From NCBI GenBank assembly GCA_009911305.1, contig QXXC01000012.1:1-64000 (forward strand): DNA of 64,000 nucleotides. The letters are read 5' to 3'. The DNA comes from Clostridiaceae bacterium. Lineage in GTDB: Bacteria; Bacillota; Clostridia; Lachnospirales; Lachnospiraceae. The notes under the pieces are model-generated. The model ran no database searches. It was given only the letters and a program-made list of their open reading frames with translations, and was not told the DNA's origin. Made by a program: the position numbers and the translations under genes. Positions 15,881-24,393 of the stretch are shown in pieces; the first letter of the stretch is position 1, and the number at the start of each line of letters is the position of its first letter.

Positions 15881-18130
15881 ATGAATATTGTATTTCATGA
15901 AAAGACAGGAATATTTCATTTATTTAATGATTGTATCAGCTATATGATGGTCATTCTGCCGAACCGGCAGATGGGGCAGCTCTATTTTGGACGCAGGATC
16001 CGTGACCGGGAGGATTTCAGCCATCTGCTGGAGCTTCAGCCCAGGGTTATGAGTTCCTGTGTATTTGAGGGGGACAAGTCGTTTTCCCTGGAGCATGTCA
16101 AGCAGGAGTACGGAGTGTACGGGACAACGGATTATCGCCAGCCGGCCGTGGAGATCCTGCAGGAGAACGGCAGCCGGCTCTCGGATTTCCGGTATGAGGG
16201 ATATGTGATAACGCCCGGAAAGCCAAAGCTTCAGGGTCTTCCTGCGACCTATGCGGAATCGGAGGAGGAGGCGCGGACGCTTACCATCCGCCTTCGGGAT
16301 CCCCTGACAGGCGTTTTGCTGTCCCTTTCTTATACGCTGTTTGCACAGGATGGGGTTCTTGCCCGCAGCGCGCGTCTGTACAATGACGGGGACGCGGCGG
16401 TTCATCTGACGACTGCCATGAGCCTCTGTATGGATCTGCCGGATTTTGATTATGAGCTGCTCCAGTTGTCCGGAGCCTGGTCCAGAGAGCGCCACATCCG
16501 CACCCGCCGTCTGGAATATGGCGTTCAGTCCGTCGGCAGCCTCAGAGGGCATTCCTCGCATGAGCACAATCCCTTTCTTGCGCTCATGCGCCCCGGTGCG
16601 GATGAGACGCAGGGAGAGGTCATTGGATTCAGCCTCATCTACAGCGGGAACTTTTTAGCGCAGGCGGAGGTGGATAATCATGATACGCTGCGCGTCCTGC
16701 TTGGCATCCATCCCCAGGGCTTTGACTGGAAGCTGGCGCCGGGAGAGAGCTTCCAGACGCCGGAGGCTGTGATGGTATATTCGGACCGCGGCTTAAACGC
16801 CATGAGCCATAGCTTTCACCGCCTGTATCAGAGACGCCTGGCCCGCGGATACTGGAGGGATCGTCCAAGGCCGGTGCTGATCAATAACTGGGAGGCCACC
16901 TACTTTGATTTTACGAGCCGCAAGCTTCTGGAGCTTGCGAAAAAGGCCAGAGACTGCGGCGTGGAGCTGTTTGTGCTTGACGACGGCTGGTTTGGCCAGA
17001 GGAGCAATGACAGGGCCGGGCTGGGCGACTGGATTCCCAACCCTCTTCGCCTGCCGGAGGGGATCGCCGGGCTGGCGGAGCAGATCGAAGCGCTGGGCAT
17101 GAAATTCGGCCTCTGGTTTGAGCCGGAGATGGTGAACCTGGATTCTGAATTATACCGCAGGCATCCGGACTGGATGATCCGCACCCCCGGCCGCGCCGTT
17201 TCCCACGGCCGCTACCAGTATGTGCTGGATTTCTCGCGCGCAGAGGTAGTGGACTGTATTTATCAGATGATGGCAAAGCTTCTGAGAGAGGCGAAGATTT
17301 CCTATATCAAGTGGGATATGAACCGGAGCATCAGCGAGTGCTACAGCGCCGCCCTGCCGCCGGATCGCCAGGGAGAGGTGTTTCACCGCTATATCCTGGG
17401 TGTCTATGATCTGTACGAGCGCCTGACAACGCAGTTTCCGCACGTCCTGTTTGAGTCATGCGCCAGCGGCGGCGCGCGATTTGATCCGGGTATCCTGTAT
17501 TATGCGCCCCAGGGGTGGGCCAGCGATGATTCCGACGCCGTGGAGCGCCTGAAAATCCAGTACGGAACCTCGCTGTGTTATCCGATCAGCTCCATCGGAA
17601 GCCATGTTTCGGCTTCCCCGAACCATCAGCTTTTCCGCTCGACGCCTCTTTATACGAGGGCGAATGTGGCCTGCTTCGGGACATTCGGATACGAGCTGGA
17701 TCTGAACCGCCTTACAGAAGAAGAGCAGGATGAAATAAGGGAACAGATCCGCTTTATGAAGCAGTACCGGGAGCTCCTGCAGTTTGGAACCTTTTACCGT
17801 CTGAAAAGCCCGTTTGAGGGCAATGTAACTGTGTGGATGAGCGTCAGCGGCGATCGGAGGGAAGCCATTGTGGGATGGTACCGCGTTTTAAACGGTGTCA
17901 ATCTGCCGTACAGCCGTGTGCGCCTGGCCGGCCTCGATCCGGATTTCTGTTATGAGATTATGATTATGGACGGATCAGAGAGGGAAGGAGAAGCGTGCAG
18001 AAGCTGTTATGGGGATGAGCTTATGAATCTGGGCCTCATTACAAGCGATGCGTCGTCCGGAGAGATCGCCCCGGGCCAGCGCCATTCCTGTGATTTTGAT
18101 TCCAGGCTGTTTGTGCTGAAGGCCAGATAA
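15881..18130 (+). CDS. GH36 alpha-galactosidase
   Basis: A 749-residue cytoplasmic glycoside hydrolase (no signal peptide) that releases alpha-1,6-galactose from raffinose-type sugars or melibiose. The N-terminal beta-sandwich is followed by the catalytic barrel with the nucleophile D479 in IKWDMNRS and the acid/base Asp in ASDDSDAVERLK (near 549-550). WFEPEMVN and FESCASGGARFDPG are also typical of the family. The ATG at 15881 follows AAGGAGGAG; the ORF is open for 51 bp before it. No sugar transporter is next to it, so uptake must be encoded elsewhere. The gene ends in a hairpin-rich terminator region. Confidence 0.93.
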   Translation: MNIVFHEKTGIFHLFNDCISYMMVILPNRQMGQLYFGRRIRDREDFSHLLELQPRVMSSCVFEGDKSFSLEHVKQEYGVYGTTDYRQPAVEILQENGSRLSDFRYEGYVITPGKPKLQGLPATYAESEEEARTLTIRLRDPLTGVLLSLSYTLFAQDGVLARSARLYNDGDAAVHLTTAMSLCMDLPDFDYELLQLSGAWSRERHIRTRRLEYGVQSVGSLRGHSSHEHNPFLALMRPGADETQGEVIGFSLIYSGNFLAQAEVDNHDTLRVLLGIHPQGFDWKLAPGESFQTPEAVMVYSDRGLNAMSHSFHRLYQRRLARGYWRDRPRPVLINNWEATYFDFTSRKLLELAKKARDCGVELFVLDDGWFGQRSNDRAGLGDWIPNPLRLPEGIAGLAEQIEALGMKFGLWFEPEMVNLDSELYRRHPDWMIRTPGRAVSHGRYQYVLDFSRAEVVDCIYQMMAKLLREAKISYIKWDMNRSISECYSAALPPDRQGEVFHRYILGVYDLYERLTTQFPHVLFESCASGGARFDPGILYYAPQGWASDDSDAVERLKIQYGTSLCYPISSIGSHVSASPNHQLFRSTPLYTRANVACFGTFGYELDLNRLTEEEQDEIREQIRFMKQYRELLQFGTFYRLKSPFEGNVTVWMSVSGDRREAIVGWYRVLNGVNLPYSRVRLAGLDPDFCYEIMIMDGSEREGEACRSCYGDELMNLGLITSDASSGEIAPGQRHSCDFDSRLFVLKAR

Positions 18131-18160
18131 AACGGCCGGAGAGAGCGCAGAAGAGACATT

Positions 18161-18231
18161 TGAAAGATTCCTTTCACCCCCTGAAAAAAATGAAAGGCGC
18201 TGTCTGGCGTATCTTTGTTTTTTTCAGGGGG
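18161..18231. terminator. Bidirectional terminator with three competing hairpins
   Basis: The main stem is a perfect 14-bp pairing of CCCCCTGAAAAAAA (18177-18190) and TTTTTTTCAGGGGG (18218-18231). It sits between convergent genes and works on paper in both directions. Two smaller hairpins use the same bases: TGAAAG (18161-18166) with CTTTCA (18171-18176), and CCTTTCA (18170-18176) with TGAAAGG (18191-18197). Confidence 0.7.
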
Positions 18232-18268
18232 ATCCTGAGCATCCGGCATTCATCCGCAGAAACAGCAT

Positions 18269-19327
18269 TCAGGAATCGGATGAGCGCAGCCGCACCTTGT
18301 TTCTGGCGCTTCGCCTTCGCTCATCCTCCAGAGCAGCGTAATGCTTCGTCGTCGTATTGACATCTGAGTGCCCCAGCACATTCGCGACCAGATAGATATC
18401 GCCGGTTTCCCGGTAGAGGTTCGTCCCGTATGTGCTGCGGAGCTTGTGAGGCGTGATCTTTTTCAGAGGCGTTACCAGCCTGGCATATTTTTTTACCAGA
18501 TTTTCTACGCTGCGCACATTCAGGCGTTTCCGCTGGAGAGAGAGAAACAGTGCGCCCTCATGGCCGGGTTCGGGCGTGATATGGCTGCGTTCTTCCAGAT
18601 AGTCGAGCAGCGCGTCCTCCACTTCCGCGCCGAAATAAACGATGACCTCCTTGCCTCCTTTGCGGTGGATCCGCATTCCGCCGGTATGAAAGTCAATATC
18701 ATTCAGATCCAGCCCGACACACTCCGATACGCGGATTCCCGTACCCAGGAGAAGCGTCATGAGAGCCAGATCGCGGATCCTTGTTTTGGCGTGATAGGTT
18801 TTTTGCTTTTCCGTCAGGTTTTCTCCGTCCTCCACCTGATCCAAAAGCTTTGCCACCTCGTCCACTTCCAGGCGGATGATTTCCTTTTCATGCATTTTGG
18901 GAAGCCCCAGAAGGGCGGCCGGATTATTCTGGATCCGTTCCCTCGTGTAAAAATAGTTATAAAAGCTTTTCAAAGAGGAGACTTTGCGCATGATGCCGCG
19001 CTCTGTATTGGTGAGATCCTCCCTGTTTTCCGTAGAATAGCACTTCAGGAATTCCATATATTCTTCCAGATCCATTAACTGGAGCTCGTCCAGGACAGTG
19101 AGAGAGAAGTCCTTATTTTCATAGTTTGCAAATACAGGGTTTGTTTTCTTTAAAAACTCAAAAAATATCTTTAAGTCATATGCATAGGCGATTCGCGTGC
19201 GCGAAGAGGTCCTCGGCTCGATCCCGCGGAAAAAATCGGCGCAGAAGGAGGGGAGCTCCTTCATCATCTGCCGTAAACGCTTTGTATTTTCAATGGTTTC
19301 CTGTTCATGATAGGATAGATTTCCCAT
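18269..19327 (-). CDS. Tyrosine recombinase, XerS-like
   Basis: A 352-residue site-specific recombinase with a SAM-like N-terminal domain (about 22-135) and a catalytic domain carrying the full set R199 (GTGIRVSE), K223 (HRKGGKE), H294 and R297 (HKLRS), H320 (LGHSD) and nucleophile Y330 (TTTKHY). Length and the opening LPSFCADFFRGIEPRTSS resemble XerS, the single recombinase for chromosome dimer resolution in streptococci, more than the ~300-residue XerC/D. No integration site or phage genes are nearby, which also suggests a housekeeping role. It overlaps the TtcA-like gene by 23 bp and is probably cotranscribed with it. The start follows AAAGGAG. Confidence 0.85.
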   Translation of the reverse strand: MGNLSYHEQETIENTKRLRQMMKELPSFCADFFRGIEPRTSSRTRIAYAYDLKIFFEFLKKTNPVFANYENKDFSLTVLDELQLMDLEEYMEFLKCYSTENREDLTNTERGIMRKVSSLKSFYNYFYTRERIQNNPAALLGLPKMHEKEIIRLEVDEVAKLLDQVEDGENLTEKQKTYHAKTRIRDLALMTLLLGTGIRVSECVGLDLNDIDFHTGGMRIHRKGGKEVIVYFGAEVEDALLDYLEERSHITPEPGHEGALFLSLQRKRLNVRSVENLVKKYARLVTPLKKITPHKLRSTYGTNLYRETGDIYLVANVLGHSDVNTTTKHYAALEDERRRSARNKVRLRSSDS

Positions 19328-20060
19328 AATCGGTTTCTCCTTTCTTTGAGGGCCATCCCGCAATATCGCCGTTTGTGATCGCGTGAAACAGGCGATCCTT
19401 TACGCCGGGCGCTTCGGTATGCAGCCTCTTTGCTAATTTTTTAACAAATTCCCGTTTCGTCTTGCCATCCACGGGGCAGGGATTTTTGCACACGGGAAGA
19501 TGGTATTTATTCTGAAAGCCTATCACATCCGCTTCCTGCACATACAGCAGCGGGCGGATGACTGTCAGCCCGGTCCGATCCAGAAAGGTTTTGGGCGAAA
19601 AGGAATAAAAGCGTCCTTCATAGATCAGGGACAGCAGCATGGTTTCGATCAGATCATCCCGGTGGTGGGCGTAAGCGATTTTATTGCAGCCCATTTCCAG
19701 CGCCGCGCGGTTCAGCGCGCCTTTGCGCAGCTTTGCACAGAGAGCGCAGGGATTGGATTCACGGCGCGATTCAAAAAGAATGGTTCCAATGTTTGTCGGA
19801 ACCGTGACATATTCTATGGACCATTCGCTGCAAAGCGAGCGAACCGGGGTCAGATCGAACGTTCCAAAGCCCAGGTCAACCGTCACTGCACACAGCTCAA
19901 ACGGCTTTGGATAAAAACGTCTCAGCCCGTGCAGCGCATACAGTAAGGTCAGGCTGTCTTTCCCGCCTGAAATGCCGACGGCAATTTTATCGCCGGACTC
20001 AATCAGTGTATAGTCATCAACGGCCTGACGGGTGAGGCTCAGTAAACGTTTCATTTTCAT
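19305..20060 (-). CDS. TtcA-like tRNA thiolation protein (PP-loop ATPase)
   Basis: A 251-residue N-type ATP pyrophosphatase of the TtcA/TilS group. The PP-loop SGGKDS (31-36) adenylates the target base, and the cysteines C105/C108 (CALC) and C191/C195 (CKNPC) fit an iron-sulfur or sulfur-carrying site. TtcA makes 2-thiocytidine at tRNA position 32 in E. coli; Firmicute homologues are less studied and the target base here is not proven. The ATG at 20060 follows TTGGAGT. It is the first gene of a two-gene unit with the recombinase. Confidence 0.82.
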   Translation of the reverse strand: MKMKRLLSLTRQAVDDYTLIESGDKIAVGISGGKDSLTLLYALHGLRRFYPKPFELCAVTVDLGFGTFDLTPVRSLCSEWSIEYVTVPTNIGTILFESRRESNPCALCAKLRKGALNRAALEMGCNKIAYAHHRDDLIETMLLSLIYEGRFYSFSPKTFLDRTGLTVIRPLLYVQEADVIGFQNKYHLPVCKNPCPVDGKTKREFVKKLAKRLHTEAPGVKDRLFHAITNGDIAGWPSKKGETDYGKSILS

Positions 20061-20196
20061 ATTCAGACTCCAATCATCAAACTCTGGATTCAGACACGAT
20101 CCAGGACGGGATTCTGTCACCAGAACCAATTATCAGACCTTTTATCACGCGGTGAACGGGGGAAGAGAGTACATTCACAGCGGTTCCTGTACCAAT

Positions 20197-20267
20197 CCAA
20201 CTATTCGTGAAAGTCTAGTTTATCGAATAGTTGGCGAAAAAGCGGCGCCAACTATTCGATAAACTAG
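20197..20267. repeat. Long hairpin with a third, competing arm
   Basis: A perfect 22-bp inverted repeat (20215-20236 with 20246-20267; outer end CTAGTTTATCGAAT, inner end AGTTGGCG) with a 9-nt loop. An extra copy of the inner arm, CCAACTATTCG, lies at 20197-20207, the same as 20248-20258, so the middle arm can pair with either. It lies between the LprI-like gene and the TtcA-like gene, both on the minus strand, and could be a terminator/antiterminator pair or a small palindromic repeat. Confidence 0.7.
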
Positions 20268-20333
20268 GTTTAAGGTTTAATGGGTTTGGTGAACACAATT
20301 CGGTTGTTTTTTTTTAGGGCGGGGTTTTTTGAA

Positions 20334-21344
20334 TTATTTTGTGGATGGATGAGGGGGTAAGCAGGATCCGTATTCCTCTAACAGCTCGTATGCGCGGGCT
20401 CTGGTGGAAATGGCTAAGGAGGCTGCGTATTCGAGGCGTTCTATGGTTCCTCCTTTATATTTGGAGGCTGCCTGGTTCGCCGCCTGATCGCGGGTTTTGA
20501 GCCATGACCGTTCTTCTGATTTCAGAGCTTCGGCGTCCTCCCCGGACATTGTCTGGATTAATGCCTGATAAATACGGTTTCGTTCTGAGTCCCACAGTTT
20601 ATACTCATAATCTGCGATGTTTGACATGCTGTCCGTATTTGACATAAGCTCAGACTGCTTCATATCCGCTATGAGCGTGTCAATCTCTTCCAGACGTTTT
20701 TGGTAGTCGTCCCTGCTCAGCGTTTCCTCCGGGGCTCCCGGCCCGTTCCCTGATACTCCGGTTAATGGAGAAACCGGCCCTTCTTTCTGTTCTGTTTCAG
20801 CATCCATTACAGTTGATTCCGATGTCAGGGCTGCCGCATGCTGCTGTATGCCGCTGTCTGAAGAACCGCTGTAACTGTCAGCCAGGACTTCTTCCCGGGA
20901 CATATCATCTGCGTATGGTTGTGCCGTTTCCATGCCGTTTTCTATTTCATTGCCTGCCGTACCGTCCGCACGGTGCGGCGCTATGCCTTCTGCTGCCCGC
21001 GCCGCGCTGTCTTTGGCTGTCCCGCCTTCCTTTGCCTGATCAGCGACTCCTGCTGTCTTCCACTCCTCTTCGTCTTTCTGCTCCTGCCGGGCAGATCTGC
21101 CCGTACTGTCTTCGGACAGCGCGCTGCCGCCATCCCCGGACGACATCTCCGGCGCCTCGTCTTTCTGCGCCGCGCCGGACATTTCTATGGCCGCTCCGCC
21201 GCCTGGGCTGCCCTGAATGGCGCTCTCCGGCCACGTGTTCATCTGCGTCTGTCTCTTTGCAATAAAACGCTGTGTCCCGATTGTAGTAAAAACGCCAATC
21301 ACAATTATTAAAATAATCGCCGTGAAAACACCTTTATTCTTCAA
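20334..21344 (-). CDS. Membrane-anchored protein with LprI-like (DUF1311) domain
   Basis: A 336-residue protein with one N-terminal membrane segment (about 6-24; VFTAIILIIVIGVFTT). It has a long low-complexity linker rich in A, E, G, S and D (about 40-215) and a C-terminal LprI/DUF1311-type domain (about 220-330; IDTLIADMKQSE, YKLWDSERNRIYQ, RSWLKTRDQAAN). LprI of mycobacteria inhibits lysozyme; most DUF1311 proteins are uncharacterised. Here the domain would be outside the cell. The start codon is TTG with AAGGA upstream. The last codons and stop lie inside a 19-bp repeat also found at 37024-37042. Confidence 0.75.
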   Translation of the reverse strand: MKNKGVFTAIILIIVIGVFTTIGTQRFIAKRQTQMNTWPESAIQGSPGGGAAIEMSGAAQKDEAPEMSSGDGGSALSEDSTGRSARQEQKDEEEWKTAGVADQAKEGGTAKDSAARAAEGIAPHRADGTAGNEIENGMETAQPYADDMSREEVLADSYSGSSDSGIQQHAAALTSESTVMDAETEQKEGPVSPLTGVSGNGPGAPEETLSRDDYQKRLEEIDTLIADMKQSELMSNTDSMSNIADYEYKLWDSERNRIYQALIQTMSGEDAEALKSEERSWLKTRDQAANQAASKYKGGTIERLEYAASLAISTRARAYELLEEYGSCLPPHPSTK

Positions 21345-21575
21345 TATCCGCCATCCTTATCAGCATTTATAACATATATTCCCGCAAAGCAGCCGGATAA
21401 AATAAGCGATCCCTGCATGCGCCTGACGGCTGCCGCCTGGATCCGGATATCCCATTTTATTCCCTGTTGCCCGCTTTGGATTATCTGACTTTAACATAGC
21501 ATATTTAAGAAGGAAAGAAAATAGATGTTGCGAATTAGTAATATTATTGTAAGATTTCGCGTTATTGTTCACATG

Positions 21576-21836
21576 CAATGTCAGTTAGTTAAGCGGACGA
21601 TTGCGGGGTGTTGTTTATCGTGGGGAGGCCGCCGTCGCCAGCTCCTGTATCCAACCAAACCCCGCTCCCGCTCGGAGAAAAGCGCAGCGGTACTAAGCTC
21701 GAAAAGACCTCGCTAAGTACCGCTGCGCTTTTCTCCGAGCGGGAGCGGGGTTCCGTTGGGTTTGGAATCGGGCTCTGGCGGCCCTCTCACGACAGACAAC
21801 GCCCCACGATCGTTCATTTCTAACTAACTGACATTG
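21576..21836. mobile_element. 261-bp MITE with perfect 9-bp target-site duplication
   Basis: The element starts CAATGTCAGTTAGTTA and ends in its complement TAACTAACTGACATTG. The terminal inverted repeats are about 58 bp and imperfect; a perfect inner stem of about 35 bp (outer end CCCCGCTCCCGCTCGG) makes the whole element one large hairpin. GTTCACATG directly abuts both ends (21567-21575 and 21837-21845), a perfect 9-bp target duplication that proves insertion. It has no coding capacity and must be mobilised by a transposase elsewhere. A decayed relative lies at 37224-37410. Confidence 0.85.
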
Positions 21837-21902
21837 GTTCACATGGCCGGACAATGCGGGGGTGTTTTGTGAGCGAAGGCCGGCGGGCGGGGGATAAGGA
21901 AT

Positions 21903-22061
21903 GTCATGAACTTACATGCATCATGAAAAGGCCGCAGAAGGGGAGCTTTTATATCTGCCCCGCCTTTTCCGCGGCTTTTCTGTGATCGGGAACGCCGGAT
22001 GCAGAGGCTTTTGCCGGCGGCCTTTGCATGGTTTGCCTTCCTCTCCCTGTAAGTTCATGAC
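21903..22061. repeat. 159-bp element bounded by 14-bp inverted repeats
   Basis: GTCATGAACTTACA (21903-21916) and TGTAAGTTCATGAC (22048-22061) are exact inverted copies. The interior contains a further imperfect stem (GAAAAGGCCGC... with ...GCGGCTTTTC). No target duplication is visible. It may be a second kind of miniature element. Confidence 0.55.
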
Positions 22062-22117
22062 TCCGGCTTGCGTTTTCTAAAACGTTTTCTCAAAAACGCG
22101 TCTCAAAACATGCTTTG

Positions 22118-22594
22118 TCATGTCACACCCGGATCCACGAGCAGCCCGCCGCCGTCCGCCGCGGAGGTGGCCAGCTCATCGCACCGTTCATTTTCAGGAT
22201 GCCCGGCATGTCCTTTTACCCAGCAAAAAGTGACCGTGTGCGGCTTCTTTGCCTCCAGAAGCCGCTTCCAGAGGTCGATATTTTTCACATCCTCATTTTT
22301 GCCCCGCTTCCACCCCTTTTTGATCCATCCGTCAATCCAGCGCTTATTAAACGCATCCACCAGATATTTGGAATCTGAATACAGCTCCACCTCACACGGC
22401 CTGTTTAACGCCTCCAGGCCGGCAATCGCGGCCATCAGCTCCATCCGGTTGTTGGTTGTCCTCTTATAACCGGCGGAAAGCTCCTTTACATGAAGCTTTC
22501 CTGCCGGATCGATATAGTGGATCACGGTCCCAAAGCCGCCCGGCCCATCGGGGTTGCCCCTGGCGGCTCCGTCTGTATAAATCGTTACCTTCAA
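22118..22594 (-). CDS. rnhA: Ribonuclease HI
   Basis: Cleaves RNA in RNA:DNA hybrids. The 158-residue protein carries the full catalytic set: D8 (YTDGAARGN), E52 (NNRMELMA), D74 (YSDSKY) and D139 (NERCDELA), and a basic region ([16 protein letters not shown]) that matches the handle of the E. coli enzyme. The start codon is TTG at 22594; AGAGGAG lies 13 nt upstream and no better start exists. It stands upstream of a palindromic intergenic region and probably forms a unit with the beta-CASP hydrolase gene that precedes it. Confidence 0.95.
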   Translation of the reverse strand: MKVTIYTDGAARGNPDGPGGFGTVIHYIDPAGKLHVKELSAGYKRTTNNRMELMAAIAGLEALNRPCEVELYSDSKYLVDAFNKRWIDGWIKKGWKRGKNEDVKNIDLWKRLLEAKKPHTVTFCWVKGHAGHPENERCDELATSAADGGGLLVDPGVT

Positions 22595-22672
22595 AATAAA
22601 ACGTATTCTCCTCTCACGCCGCTCTGTGACACATCCTAAACATCCCGTATCACAGGCGAAACTGCATGGCTG

Positions 22673-24277
22673 CTATCTGTCCCACTTATCGCAGAGCGAA
22701 TGGATCTGATCCGCAAATTTGGCCAGATCCTTGTTGGCCCCGCCCTCGTTATGCATAATAACCTTACGAAGCCTGTCTCCGGCCGCCAGGAGGCGTGCAA
22801 AAACACCGGCTGCCTTTTTGGTCTTTTCCGACGTGTCGCGGCGGATCGGGATTCCCCTGGAGACAGTGATAAAGCATCCTTTCTCCAGATCATACGATGT
22901 TCCGCTGTAGGGGGCCATGGCCTCAATCCCAAAGGTATCTTTGATCGTTGCCGCAAACTGATCACAGACCTCGTCGTCCCCGTGAACCACAAACACCTGC
23001 TGCAGATCGCTCATAAAGCTTCCGACCCATTTCAGGAGGCCCGCCTCGTCGGCATGTCCGCTGATGCCTTCAATCTTTTCGATGCGCGCCCGCACCTCTA
23101 TGGGTTCGCCGAACAGCTTTACTTCTTCCCTGCCGTCGATAATGCTGCGCCCCAGGGTCCCGACAGCCTGATAGCCGGCAAAAAGGATGGTGGATTCCGG
23201 CCGCCACAGGTTGTGTTTTAAATGATGCCGGATCCGGCCTGCGTCGCACATACCGGCCGCGGAGATAATCACCTTTGGCTTTGTGTCGAAATTGATGGCA
23301 ATGGAGTCATTGCTGGTGACGGACAGGCGCAGTCCCGGAAAGGAAAGGGGGCTGATTCCCTTTTTCACCAGCGCCCTGGTCTCCTCATTGTAGCAGTCCA
23401 TCCGGTTTTCCTTAAAGACCGCGGTCGCCTCCACCGCCATGGGGCTGTCTAAGTACACCTCAAAATCAGGCCGGCTTTTGACCAGGCCGCGCTCCTTGAT
23501 CACGCGGATATAGTTTAATACCTCCTGCGTACGGCCGACCGCAAAGGCCGGGATGACCACGTTTCCGCCGATTGCCAGGGTTTCATCGATGATCCGGGCA
23601 AATTCTTCGACATGATCGCCGGATGACTTGTGGAACCGGCCGCCGTAGGTGGATTCCATCACGACATAATCCGCCTGAAAGATATACTGCGGGCTCCGTA
23701 TCAGAGGCTTCTTTTCATTTCCGATGTCTCCGGAAAAAACGATCTTTTTCGAGCAGCCGCCCTCGGTCATCCAGATCTCAATCGAGGCGGAGCCAAGCAG
23801 ATGCCCGACATCTGTAAAACGCACCTCAAAGCCCTCTGCCAGGCGGATTGTGTGCCCGTAATCGCATGGCACAAACTGTTCCAGCACGCCTTCCGCGTCG
23901 TTCATGGTGTAGAGCGGCGGTTCCTCCTGCCTTCCTGCCCGTTTGGCCTTACGGTTCTTCCACTCCGCCTCGGATTCCTGGATGTGGGCGCAGTCCTTTA
24001 ACATGATTTCGCAAAGGTCCGTCGTGGCCCGGGTGGCCAGCACCTGGCCGCGGAAGCCCTTTGCATAGATAAAGGGCAGCATGCCCACATGGTCAATATG
24101 GGAATGGGTGGCCAGCACATAGTCCACATCCGCATAGCTGATGGGAAGCTCGGCGTTTTCAAACTTATTCACGCCCTGCTCCATGCCGCAGTCCACCAGG
24201 ACATTGAGCCCGCATGCCTCCAGAAGGTGGCAGCTCCCGGTTACTTCATGATCCGCTCCGATAAATGTAAGTTTCAT
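22673..24277 (-). CDS. MBL-fold beta-CASP hydrolase, probable RNase
   Basis: A 534-residue metallo-beta-lactamase-fold protein with the zinc motif HSHIDH (58-63), a beta-CASP domain and the RNA-specificity (RMMBL) region (IEGISGHADEAGLLKWV). Bacterial relatives are described as mRNA 3'-processing-like exonucleases or are uncharacterised. GADHEVTGSCHLLE at the start is typical of this subgroup. About 75 residues beyond the RMMBL region (ISVSRGIPIRRD... onward) have no clear domain. The ATG follows GGAGATG. A promoter (24365-24393) overlaps the 3' end of spoIVA. Confidence 0.88.
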   Translation of the reverse strand: MKLTFIGADHEVTGSCHLLEACGLNVLVDCGMEQGVNKFENAELPISYADVDYVLATHSHIDHVGMLPFIYAKGFRGQVLATRATTDLCEIMLKDCAHIQESEAEWKNRKAKRAGRQEEPPLYTMNDAEGVLEQFVPCDYGHTIRLAEGFEVRFTDVGHLLGSASIEIWMTEGGCSKKIVFSGDIGNEKKPLIRSPQYIFQADYVVMESTYGGRFHKSSGDHVEEFARIIDETLAIGGNVVIPAFAVGRTQEVLNYIRVIKERGLVKSRPDFEVYLDSPMAVEATAVFKENRMDCYNEETRALVKKGISPLSFPGLRLSVTSNDSIAINFDTKPKVIISAAGMCDAGRIRHHLKHNLWRPESTILFAGYQAVGTLGRSIIDGREEVKLFGEPIEVRARIEKIEGISGHADEAGLLKWVGSFMSDLQQVFVVHGDDEVCDQFAATIKDTFGIEAMAPYSGTSYDLEKGCFITVSRGIPIRRDTSEKTKKAAGVFARLLAAGDRLRKVIMHNEGGANKDLAKFADQIHSLCDKWDR

Positions 24278-24364
24278 TCCATCATCTCCTGTAGTTTTCC
24301 TGCACGTTCACATGTTGCGTCGATGTAAGCACGATCCTCGTTTTGCAACAACATCTCTTTCTTT

Positions 24365-24393
24365 ATTATAACTGATTTCAGATAATAATGCAA
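24365..24393 (-). promoter_or_regulatory. Sigma-A-like promoter for the beta-CASP gene
   Basis: Minus strand: TTGCAT (24393-24388), a 17-bp spacer, TATAAT (24370-24365). It overlaps the end of the spoIVA coding sequence. Confidence 0.6.

Larger units (their letters stand above)
21345..22117. other. Gene-free stretch holding two palindromic elements
   Basis: About 770 bp with no supportable gene. It contains a 261-bp miniature inverted-repeat transposon (21576-21836) and a second, unrelated inverted-repeat element (21903-22061). The remainder has no recognisable signal. Confidence 0.6.

Noticed and set aside
18368-19078. 236-codon + strand ORF opposite the recombinase
   Set aside because: Antisense shadow of a GC-rich, well-recognised gene; no family similarity.
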